A stretch of 64,000 bases of DNA, from assembly GCA_028554795.2 (NCBI GenBank), contig CM068839.1, positions 88,371,540-88,435,539 on the forward strand, in the 5' to 3' direction. Of the stretch, positions 23,993 to 32,286 are shown in pieces. The translations under genes were made by a program, and so were the position numbers. The stretch is from Sinohyriopsis cumingii (taxonomy: Eukaryota; Mollusca; Bivalvia; Unionida; Unionidae). A model generated the notes under the pieces. It saw only the letters and a list, made by a program, of their open reading frames with translations, had not been told where the DNA came from and did no database searches. Each line of letters opens with the position of its first letter. Positions within the stretch are counted from its first letter, which is position 1.

Positions 23993-24008
23993 AGCCCTGA
24001 AAAGGTAT
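23993..24008 (-). terminator. Histone-type 3' stem-loop (copy 3)
   Basis: The minus strand reads ATACCTTTTCAGGGCT with the standard TTTC loop and a CCT/AGG inner stem, four of six pairs intact, followed by TCAAAC. It lies about 39 bp after the stop at 24047. The purine-rich TCTAGAAAAGAGAT follows about 10 bp further on. Confidence 0.5.
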
Positions 24009-24046
24009 GTTTGGCTTGTTAAGAGTTTTGGTTGAAGGGCTGAGGG

Positions 24047-24745
24047 CTACCCCTCGGAGAATGGATACAGGAACGGCTGGATATTTGATGTAGGGTTGAA
24101 GCTTTCCCTTCTACGTCCTGCGTATCCATCTAAACCGCATAGGTCCCCCAGGACCAGGAGTTTCCAATGATGGCGTCTTTTGATTGGATTGGACTGCACT
24201 CCATGGAACTTTAAAAGCTCGTTTATCAGCATTGTCAAGATTGGTATTGGGCAGTCATAAACTGCTTTGCCCATGGTGCTGATATCTACAATGGCTTATT
24301 TAGCATCTTTAAATATTTTGAGGTTTTTCTTTTCTAGCGCTCCATCATAATATATCTTGTGATGGGCTTCGAGTATAGTTCGGAGTGCGTCATTGAAATA
24401 AATGGCTGCATTGTTGTTTTGAGGTAGGTAGGAAAGGTCCCATGCATCAAATTGGTCGGCCACATAGTTTTCTACGTCTGTTTGAATTGTGGCTTGGTCA
24501 GTCTTGGTTGGGCCACTTCTTGTTTTGTTTCTTTAGTGTCTTTTTTCTCAGCTTGTGGTAGTAATTTTTTTTACTACTTTCTGGTGGTGTACACGTTTTT
24601 GGTATGGCACCAGTGGTTGCTGACTTGGTTGTAGTTGATGTTGATGTTGCTTCAGTTGGAAGTGCAGTGGGTTGTTGTTTCTTGGTACGCTCACTAGTTT
24701 TGGTTGTTGTTGTTGTTGATGTGAGTTTCCCATGATCGGTAGCAA
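24047..24745 (-). pseudogene. Unrecognised Gln-rich protein, in-frame stops
   Basis: A single minus frame of about 233 codons. It has a Gln/Asn/Thr-rich N-terminal part (SHQQQQQPK, KQHQHQLQPSQQP) and a more ordinary C-terminal part (DVENYVADQFDAWDLSYLP, AVYDCPIPILTMLINELLKF). In-frame stops occur at 24548, shortly after it, and at about 24298. Upstream to about 25010 a different frame encodes a Thr-rich run, so the N terminus may have been longer. No domain is recognised. The histone-type stem-loop follows 39 bp after the stop. Confidence 0.4.
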
Positions 24746-25065
24746 TTTTCCCGCTAGATGGTTTAGGGGGTACTGCAGTAGGAGATGTCAGAGTCTGCTA
24801 CTCGAGTTGTTGAAGTTGTTGTTATTCCAGTTTTTGGTTTAGCAACAGCAGTTGTTGTAGTAGTAGTTGTTGTTGTTGTTAAACCCGCGTCCATTTTCTG
24901 GGCTAAGAATGGTAATGTGGCTGCTACAAATCTACTTAAATTGTTGTGGTCCTTAATTTTGTGTGGCGGTGCTGGGATAGTAAAAGGAATTGTTTCCTTT
25001 TTTCTCCTCCCTTAGGGATCCCTCAATTGCCATTGACTCCATTCCACTAGTCAAATGACTTGGTT

Positions 25066-25520
25066 TCACCTCCTAGCTAAATACAAGAGATATATATAAT
25101 GGTCACAAAGCCATATATCTACTTTGTGTTCGTTTCTAGAAGAGTCACGATCAAAATGAATCACTAAAAGTTCTAAGGGATATCTAAGACTGCGTTGATG
25201 AAGAAAATACATACAATATAGTCCACACACCATGAAATCTGTGCCTTGTAATTTCAGATTATTGAATCGTGTGGTCTTGGCATTTCTTCTCATGAAGTCG
25301 ATGATGTCTTTCAAAAGCGGAAATCCATACGAATCAAAATATTCCACACAGGTATCATCGGGAAACTAGACGGTTACCCAGTGGGTTCCTGGGAGACAAC
25401 TGTCATTCGTGTTGATCACATAAGCTTGATGGTCTTTTGGTTTGCGATGAGGAACTTAATATTTATCGCACACAACAGGATTCCAAGAAGCGGTGTACGA
25501 ACTGTATTTCAAAAGGTAAT
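25066..25520 (-). pseudogene. Adenain-like cysteine protease (Polinton PRO), inactivated
   Basis: The minus frame shows the elements of adenovirus-type maturation proteases: GTHWVTV (His at 25381-25383), EYFDSYGFPLL and LQGTDFMVCGLYCMYF. The Gln of LQG lies 7 residues before the Cys (25225-25227), the same spacing as the oxyanion Gln and nucleophile Cys in adenain. An in-frame TAG at 25366-25368 separates the His from the rest, and upstream of about 25460 the frame is lost (TAA and frameshift). The catalytic residues are therefore still readable, but the gene is broken. In Polintons this enzyme processes capsid precursors. It sits downstream of the integrase on the same strand. Confidence 0.75.
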
Positions 25521-25672
25521 CAAGTTCCCAGGTATCCATTTTGTTTGTTTCCTTTTTCACAGGTGATAATAAGTCATCTATTCAATTCTGACTTTTTCCT
25601 TGAAAATCACGTAAATTTTGTCTTTCCTGTCAATCGACTACTCGGCACACAGGATGCATGACTTACAAGTCA

Positions 25673-25866
25673 TTAGAGAATCGTTTTTGAAAACTGGAGT
25701 TTCACTGTGACTTTCCTTTTGAAGAATGGAATATTTTGCCCTAGATCTCCTTTTATACGAATGTTGACACTGTCGAAAGACGACTTACTGACGGGCAAAT
25801 AATGAGGATGTACAAATTCGCAGTAAACGTGATAGGTGTTTCCATCTTCCTCGTCATTGGTCGTGC
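25673..25866 (-). pseudogene. C-terminal fragment of a putative minor spike protein (F54H12.2-like)
   Basis: A frame of about 60 codons contains DGNTYHVYCEFVHPHYLPVS, SSFDSVNIRIKGDLG and IPFFKRKVTVKLQFSK before a TAA. The pattern 'YxPVxxxxFDxIxIxIxDDxGxxxPFxxGKVxVxLxF' is, from memory, that of the C terminus of F54H12.2-like proteins found in virus-derived elements of invertebrates, thought to be minor capsid or spike components. The rest of that protein is absent. It lies directly after the integrase frame, so part may instead be the integrase tail. Moderate to low confidence. Confidence 0.4.
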
Positions 25867-25871
25867 ACTAG

Positions 25872-26710
25872 TTAAGTGACATCAAGCAATTCGGTGGTCC
25901 AGTTAAGTAAATATCCTTTGTCGAAGGTGCGTTTGGTTTTGCCAAAGCACATCCAATCTCCCGTCGTATACACTCCACCTTTCTTGGGGGCATCCGCAGT
26001 CGGGGACGTACCAAACAGACTATCTAAGACGACCTCTTCGTTGACAGGAGTCACTTCTTCGGGGGGCGCATCCAATGCTGTGATGGTAAGATTGATTTTA
26101 CGCTTTGACCAGACGTGGCAAGACGTCGATGTACTTGAGAGTGTGTTGATGCGTAAATATTTACACATGCGTTCTTTCAGGGTACGTTGAAAATGTTCCA
26201 CGATGCTGGCCTTGGTTTCTTGATTCTCGGGGATGAAACAATGAATGTCTTGTTTATTCAATTCTTTTTGGAAGGCTTGGTTCAGAAATTTGGTGCCTTT
26301 GTCGGTTTGCCATCGAAGAGGGTGACGACCACTTTGTTTCAACACCAATGTTAAGGATCGCACTAACTCAGTGCTCAATTTGAAAGTCAATGGCGCACCC
26401 AGGCAAATTTGGAAAAGACGTCGATGACATAAAACAAATATTTGTAGCCACTACTGTTGGTAGCCAAATGAGAAACATCAGCTAAATCGACTTGCCATTG
26501 ATGATCAATACTCTCCACTCGGGTGTGACTTTTGGAAACTTTTCGCCTAATTGGTTTGTGAATACCTGGCTTGATCTTGTAACTAGCGTTGCACTTAAGG
26601 TAAACGGATACTTTTCAGTCTGGTTTTGTCTGCACAATTCAGTTACTAAATCCTGCGTAATGCGCAGGATGGGCTGGATCGTAGTAAATGTTAGCTAACA
26701 AATGATCCAT
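25872..26710 (-). pseudogene. Polinton-type DDE integrase, frameshifted
   Basis: From the ATG at 26710, the minus frames give YYDPAHPAHYAGF (start region of the integrase), HKPIRRK, then the RNase H-like core. The core reads DHQWQVDLADVSHLA (first Asp), YKYLFYVIDVFSKFAWVR, WQTDKGTKFLNQAF (second Asp) and ETKASIVEHFQRTLKERM (Glu). The C-terminal part reads YTTGDWMCFGKTKRTFDKGY, as in the tail domain of Polinton integrases. All three acidic catalytic residues are visible. Breaks include two TGA stops near 26.66-26.62 kb, a frameshift near 26391, and a compensated pair of frameshifts between about 26150 and 26070. It lies upstream of the protease on the same strand. It inserted the element once and is now dead. 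Confidence 0.8.
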
Positions 26711-26758
26711 TAGAACTCTCTCTCTTAAATAAGTCACCCACTCTTCACGGATTATACT

Positions 26759-27677
26759 CTAACTTGGGTGAGGTGGTTTGGAAACGGCTTTACGTGTCCG
26801 ACGTGCCACGGGAGTAGAAGTCAAGATAGTGGTGGTGGCAATGAGATGGCTTTTGTCTTGCTTTCTTTTTTCACATCTGCTTTCCCTTCTTTCTTTTTCA
26901 TTTCTGTCGAAAGAGGAATGGACATTTATCTTTTTTACCCAAGCTTTGAGTTCTTTGTGTTGGGGTGTGGGAGAAGTGTTCAACAAGGACGCTGAAATCT
27001 TACTAGGGATGGGAGCCACTGACGGTATTTGAAAGTCTCTTCTTCCTCGGGCATCCGTGGGACTGCGTCTGTCTTGGTTACTGGTGGTGGTAGCGGTGGC
27101 GATGGAATTTTCATTAGGGCCTTGACATCGGTGGAGCTGTTTCTTCTAAAGCTTTCTGGTGAAAGAGTTGAAATCGTTGTAACACTTGACCGTACCTTTG
27201 TGATTTTTCCATTACTGACAAATCCCTGCGATCCATCAACGATTGCAATTAGTGTTGTAACTGGGACATCTCGGTCAAATGAGGACTGGGAGGTAAATAC
27301 GGGGGGCGTTGTTCTTGATAACGATGGAATTACATCCATCGTTTGCCCCTAATGTCAGCTTTCGTCCTTCCATCAGATTCCAAAGTACACGTCTGAAATC
27401 TTTTAACCCATGAGGTCACTTTTATCTTCTTGATCCTTGGACCCATTTGTGAATCAGCTCTCGTCATGAGTCCTGTAATCATTGTTACCAATACTCCTGT
27501 CACCAACGGTCCTAACAACGGGTGCACAAATACTCCGCGTTGTACTAGCATCTTTTTGTTTTGATAGATGTGTATTCTGTTTGCATTATTTGGCGAAGAA
27601 CGTGTCGATCGATGCTTGGCTAAGCATTTTTCTGATGTTGAGACAAAGGTACCATTCCGTTCAAGACATTCAGGCAA
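26759..27677 (-). pseudogene. Unrecognised protein(s), hydrophobic segment, multiple frames
   Basis: Three overlapping minus frames cover this stretch. The first (27677-27330) contains a hydrophobic segment GVFVHPLLGPLVTGVLVTMI, then a basic region. The second (27339-26980) is Ser/Thr/Pro-rich. The third (27019-26759) is Lys/Arg-rich (KERRESRCEKRKQDKS). The second ATG overlaps the first stop (ATGGATGTAA), and the frames hand over without gaps, so one frameshifted gene or two overlapping genes are both possible. I do not recognise a family. By context it is a virion or core-type protein of the Polinton-like element. Confidence 0.35.
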
Positions 27678-27679
27678 AA

Positions 27680-28224
27680 TTCGCTGTTTGAATGCGGTGT
27701 TTTCGTATGGGTGGAGGGGCTTTGGACAGGACGGACAATGTTTGGCTAAACGAGGAGGAAGTCATTTCCTTTTCTTTCCTTTTGGGTTAGAAGAAACATG
27801 GTTTCGGGGGGTGGGGGTGACATCTTTATTCGTTACGGAGCACACACAAAATACACAGACGTTGAAGACTTGGCACACGTCAATTTATCTTATTGTTTTT
27901 TAGTATAATTTTTAGTAGTTCGTAGGGATTGTAACCAGTCTGTTTGACGAACTGTTTGACTATCGAATCATAGAAACCTTCCCTTTGGCAGCTCCTCTTT
28001 TTCATTGGACGATTGTGTCTTTTCTTTGGTGAGCACTGTTGGGCTAGACATCTTTCTCGGATGCAGGGTCAAACGTTGAGACTGTCCTTTTCTTTTTCTT
28101 TTTTGTACAGGAGAACGACAATATCGGTGGTGTGACTTCTTTTAGGTGACATCGTTTTGCTTTCAGGAGCAAAAAAACGCTGATACTCATCTTCTGGCAC
28201 GGGTCTTTTTTATAGTGGAATGCG
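27680..28224 (-). other. Decayed coding-like sequence in the virus-like island
   Basis: Minus-strand frames contain protein-like pieces (RPVPEDEYQRFFAPESK near 28.18 kb, SIVKQFVKQTGYNPYELL near 27.93 kb) separated by stops and frameshifts. No product can be assigned. Confidence 0.3.
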
Positions 28225-29124
28225 TCACCACTGATTGTAGCTACGTCGTATCAACTTTATGACAAGCAACACTCCTCGTTCAGGGGTTCGTAACGGATTA
28301 AATCGTGTCAGTTCTTGCTTGGATGAATCCAGTAATCTCTGGAACATGCCCGATCTCTCTTGGACTTTAATTTTGAGGGCAGGTACTTTGTTAAGAGCTT
28401 CCACTGGAGCTAAAGAGGAGGAGGGTGTCACCGCTAGAGAAGTTTCTGGAGACAGGGGTTTCCATTTGTTCATGAAATGGGGACAAACGGGTTTCAAATT
28501 GGGTTTGGCTGGCATCACTGGCAACGGTGACGTGAAAGAAACTGAGGCTACCGGAGACGCGGTCACCGTCCCTGCAGGTGCTGGCTTGGGAATGTAAGGT
28601 TGCGTCCAGATAGCAATGTCACTCTTTTGCGGTAAAAAGCTGTTTTCTGGGGTCTTTTCTTGGGACATTTCTTTTTATGGGAACTTTTTTTCTTTGGGTC
28701 TGTTACCTAGTCTTGACACCACTGCACGTTTTCGTCTGGTACGTTTGGGGTGGGGAGAGGCTTTTTTCTTGGGGGTGACTTTTAGGTCATTAGGATCCTA
28801 TTTTAAGAAGGAACTAATGATGACACCTTCATGATAACATCTATCTCCAGGTTTCAAAATGATTTGCATTTTGGTTTGAATGTTGATGCGGAGATCTGCC
28901 AGTTGCGTCAAGGCTACTTTGTTTTGTCAAAAAAGAGTTTGGTTTGATGAGGGATATGAATGATGCCTTGAAGTAATTGATGTGTTGTCACTGAAAACCA
29001 TAGTAGGATTTCTCTGAGACTCGCTTCTACGACACGAGCACGTATTTGTGGATTTTTGTTTCGGCTGATGCCGCACAAACCACGAATCAATTTGAAAGAA
29101 AAAATGAGACTGAAGGGACGTCAT
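28225..29124 (-). pseudogene. Unrecognised protein(s), Pro/Ser-rich
   Basis: After the ATG at 29124 a minus frame continues, following a frameshift, as LCGISRNKNPQIRARVVEA and LLQGIIHIPHQTKLFFDKTK. This faintly resembles a small conserved ORF seen in Polinton-like elements (pattern NPxxR ... N/QLLxGxIxI ... K). After further breaks a 147-codon frame (28668-28225) is Pro/Ala/Ser-rich (PKPAPAGTVTASPVASVSF) and ends in a basic tail. It may be one or two genes. It lies between the ATPase and the integrase on the same strand. Function is not assigned. Confidence 0.35.
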
Positions 29125-29220
29125 GTTGAAGATGTTTGAGACAGACCAAAAGTGTCCGAGGTTTTGATAGATTTTTTAAGTCGACAGGGACGTGTACACG
29201 ACAGGCCCTCCGTCTTGGCA

Positions 29221-29906
29221 TCAGTGGTGAAACAAATGGGCACAAAATCGCATATGATCGAGGGTAGTGGGTTTTAAATACACGAGTAAATGGGAGTGAG
29301 GGGTTTGCGTGGCATCGCCGCACGCATGAGTCCGCCAAGAAGTTCCTAATTGTCTGGCTAACACTTGCACTTGCGATTTATTTCTTGGACTTTTAAACAA
29401 GACTACGTAATGAGATTGAGGCTGATGGTGCGATGGGCTTTACCTTGTTGAAACGAATGATGGGTGACGTAAATAACACTGGCATTACGATGATGCCCTT
29501 TGCGCCTAAACCACAGTTTAATTTCTTCTTTGTCTTCTCCTAACATGTCGAAGATCACCAGATGGATTAGACTGGGGTCAGACACGATCAAGTCTTCATC
29601 GCGAGTAATGCCTTCCACAAACACAATAGGAATATCCTTGATTTTCTCACAGGAGGCTGTATGCCGATTGCTGCTCTTTGTAACACCACACGATACTTTG
29701 AGGTGGACGATCGATCCAATGATATTTATGTTCGATCATACGTTTGATAAATTCTGTTTTTCCTGAACCGCTTTGTCTAGCAATTAACATATTGACATGT
29801 TAAAAGGATGGCGAAGATACAATTCCTCCCAAGTAGCACGATCTAACTTTTCGTAGATGACTTTCAAAGCGGAGCAGGAGGTAGCAGAGACAGCAGAGGT
29901 AGCCAT
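29221..29906 (-). pseudogene. Polinton packaging ATPase (FtsK/HerA-like), frameshifted
   Basis: From the ATG at 29906 (MATSAVSATS), the minus strand shows ATWEELYLRHPFNM and, after a frameshift near 29790, the Walker A motif SGSGKTEF (29755-29772). Further on come IHLVIFDMLGE (Walker B, about 29540-29562), RKGHHRNASVIYVTH, QQGKAHRTISLN and, after another shift near 29410, HYVVLFKSPRNKSQVQVLAR, ending at a TGA at 29221. The order and motifs are those of the genome-packaging ATPases of Polintons and adintoviruses. A third break (TGA at 29647-29649 with a frameshift) lies between Walker A and B. About 225 residues in total, near the usual length. It is dead but clearly identifiable. Confidence 0.8.
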
Positions 29907-29957
29907 AGTGAAGGTGATGTCACTTTTAAAAGAACGAGGACAAGACGAGAGTTATTT

Positions 29958-31026
29958 TTACTTTTCAGGACACTTTTTTCCTAAATGTTTAAAATTGAAC
30001 ACGAAAAGTAAAAATACATAAAAGTACATCAATAAAATGCAAATCAAAATGATCAAAAAGGAATGTAAACAAGTTACTGTACAACATTTTTTGTGACGAA
30101 GGTGTGGTGTCCTAGGGACACCGTGGAATGTTCTTATAGTCTCTACACCACTTGGTACAGTCTCACAGGTCTCCTCACGGAATGGCTTTTTGGGGGTGTC
30201 CATGTCGATGACAGTACTGTAGTGAATGGAGTGTTTTCCTCGGTGCCGGGAGGGGTCCCGTGTGGCCGAGTGGTCTAAAGTGCTTACGGATCACTGATAT
30301 CTCACCTCTGTCTGCGTGGGTTCGAGTCTCGGATTCGGCCAATGTGGGTATGTGAGAAAGCTTGCCAGTAGCTTCTCGTGTGTCGGTGGTTCTTTCTGGT
30401 GATTTCCCGGATTCTTCCACCACCGTTAATACTGGCCGCCATGTATAACCTATCGTGTGCTGAAAAATGGCGTTAAACCCTACAACAACAACAAAAATCC
30501 ACCGTGCCGGGTTCTTCTGGCAATGTGACTAACACGGGTTTAAAGGTTACATTTTCCACTGATCGTTTGAAGTCATTAACACAAGTCTTTGGCATAATGA
30601 GCCACTTCGTTTGTCCAAGCCTCGAAACCAAAACTTTTCCAGTCACGTACATCTGTCCAGTGAGGGTGCAAGTCACACACATGTTTGTGAGCATCCTCGG
30701 TGACGAATCTTTTTTTTTTCCCGTGGAGGTAGAGAAGTATGGAGATGAAATCGCAACGTTTCTAACAAAATGAATCTCACGTGTACATTTAAAGGTATCA
30801 CCTTCATGTTTTGTTTTGGTTGGTACAGATCGTAAGGAGCACACAAGGAATCGGCTGGTAGGCGAAATCCCAGAATGGAAGTCCCTAAGACACACACCAC
30901 TCGACGACCCAAATTCAATGAACACAGTTCTCGTAGAAAGTGTTGGTAATCCTCCACTTTTTTAATAGTGTCATTGACTTCCTTCCAAGGAATTTGTTGT
31001 GTCACTAATGATACAGGTCTTGGCAT
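29958..31026 (-). pseudogene. Unrecognised protein with C-terminal membrane segment, split by a SINE
   Basis: The ATG at 31026 opens a frame (MPRPVSLVTQQIPWKEVN, later LGTSILGFRLPADSL). A frameshift near 30760 moves reading to a frame with RNVAISSPYFSTSTG and KTCVNDFKRSVENVTFK, which runs into PEEPGT at 30.51 kb. There a tRNA-type SINE with a target-site duplication interrupts it. Beyond the SINE a minus frame (to 29958) ends in a strongly hydrophobic stretch (SFLIILICILLMYFYVFLLF) followed by basic residues, typical of a type-I-like membrane anchor. Joining across the SINE is inferred from the duplication and the uninterrupted open frame. I recognise no family. An envelope or fusion role cannot be claimed. 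Confidence 0.4.
30251..30503 (+). mobile_element. tRNA-derived SINE (family A), with target-site duplication
   Basis: A tRNA-like head carries an A box (TGGCCGAGTGGTCTAA) and B box (GGGTTCGAGTCTC). A body shared with the copy at 38.5-38.74 kb follows (ACTGGCCGCCATGTATA, GTGCTGAAAAATGGCGTTAAA), and the tail is (CAA)n. GTGCCGGG flanks it at 30243-30250 and 30504-30511; the similarity extends to 14 bp with two mismatches. It lies inside a minus-strand ORF of the virus-like island, so it inserted after the element did. Confidence 0.85.
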
Positions 31027-31462
31027 GGTAACGTGTTTTTATACCCTCTTTTGTTGGCGGTAATAAATGTACTGATGGCGTATCCAAATTGTTAATCACT
31101 AACTCGCACACCAGACGGCGAACATATGTTACCTCTCCAACCAAGATTAGTCCGTGTAAAAGATTTTGGCAATCCTCTAACTCTTCCTCTGGAATTCGGT
31201 GCAGTATGGACACTTTGTAAGTAGAATCTGTTGTATCCAAATCCTTCTGACCCTCACAAAGTTCATCAGTGTCTGACCATTGGAACGCTGTCATCAGAAT
31301 TAGTCCTCTTATAGCATTCTGATACCAGTGGTTCAAACACTGGTGACGTAAAATATGCAGTTCTTTGAGTTTTACTTGTATTTTGACGTATTCTCAGTAA
31401 ATACGTTCTCTCAACTCTACAGGCAAACCAAGAATGTTCTCGTGTAAAGCATCCGAGACCAT
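30971..31462 (-). pseudogene. Unrecognised protein, one in-frame TGA
   Basis: The ATG at 31462 opens a frame (MVSDALHENILGLPVELRE) broken by a TGA after about 24 codons. It then continues in the same frame with HWYQNAIRGLILMTAFQW, EEELEDCQNLLHGLILVGEV and VRRLVCELVINNLDTPS. The end overlaps the start of the next gene by about 56 bp, probably because of a frameshift near 31.03 kb. No family recognised. It precedes the SINE-split gene on the same strand. Confidence 0.4.
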
Positions 31463-31518
31463 GTCAGTCAGTATTTATACTCAGGTTGAGGGGTCACTTC
31501 TAATTGCCCTTATTTTTT

Positions 31519-31806
31519 TTAAAAAGTTCTCCTAGAGCGAAAGTGATGGACGTAGTGAGTAATTTCTGACCACTGCCATTCCGGGAAACGGTCAAGAATG
31601 TCAGTAAAAACTTCTAATGTAAATGGTCTAAATAGGAGTACTCGAAAGAACGCAGACTTGATTAAGAGAAGTTTGACGAGTTTCCTCTTGTGAATTTCTC
31701 GACACAAACATTCTACAGTCACCAAATGAGATTTTGTTCTGGCAAGTCCCTGCCAAACTTCCTTGTAAATCTTCTCTAATAATAGAGTATATACGGGTTT
31801 GGTGGT
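31519..31806 (-). CDS. Unrecognised small protein at the upstream end of the Polinton-like gene block
   Basis: One minus frame of about 95 codons without stops runs from WTTKPVYTLLLEKIYKEVWQ through CLCREIHKRKLVKLLLIKSA and FTLEVFTDILDRFPEWQWSE to RRTF. There is no in-frame ATG close to the start of the open region, so the start is not fixed; internal TTG/GTG codons or a lost ATG are possible. Mostly alpha-helical character. It is the most upstream gene of the integrase-protease-ATPase block. Function unknown. Confidence 0.4.
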   Translation of the reverse strand, partial: TTKPVYTLLLEKIYKEVWQGLARTKSHLVTVECLCREIHKRKLVKLLLIKSAFFRVLLFRPFTLEVFTDILDRFPEWQWSEITHYVHHFRSRRTF

Positions 31807-31829
31807 CCATAATTGATTAATAATGAAAA

Positions 31830-32286
31830 TGAAAATTTTAGTAAAAAATATCTTTTGAAAGCTTATCCTATCTGTAATTTAAAAAAAAATATAGACAAAA
31901 TTCTATTGATGCAATTTTAGTATTTGTACAGGTTTGACTTAGGAGTACTCAGTAGTGAAAGTAGCACCTGATTCATTTGGCGCAGAATCAATAACGTGTT
32001 TCAGGCACATGTAGATTTAAAAAATGCCGTGGGTCATATGGTGTTCTCCACACAGAAGCTTGCACCAAGGATAGTTGTGCATGGAGTAATATAAGTCTGA
32101 TCATCAGCACCCAGAAATTTAAAGTTATTGAATTTTGAATATGTTGGTGTTTCCATATGTTTACTATGGGAGTTGAATTAGTACCGTGACTCCGTTAGTT
32201 AGGCTGTAAGACCTTGACGCCCACAACATAAATATCAGCGTCAGGTCTTACATATAGGACTATAATACATGTATTACAAGTCAATT
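31830..32286. other. Junction between capsid cluster and Polinton-like block, no gene
   Basis: AT-rich sequence between the truncated capsid gene and the first gene of the integrase block. An imperfect palindromic pair (GTAAGACCTTGACGCC and GGCGTC-type sequence around 32205-32250: CTGTAAGACC...GGTCTTACA) is visible. I found no terminal inverted repeat that would settle whether one or two elements are present. Confidence 0.4.

Noticed and set aside
20709..24008. A histone gene cluster as the source of the stem-loops
   Set aside because: None of the adjacent ORFs has a histone-fold or H1-like sequence.
20511..31810. Stop-codon recoding as explanation for single in-frame stops in many island ORFs
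   Set aside because: Stops are a mix of TAG, TGA and TAA at unrelated places and are accompanied by frameshifts, which fits ordinary pseudogene decay.
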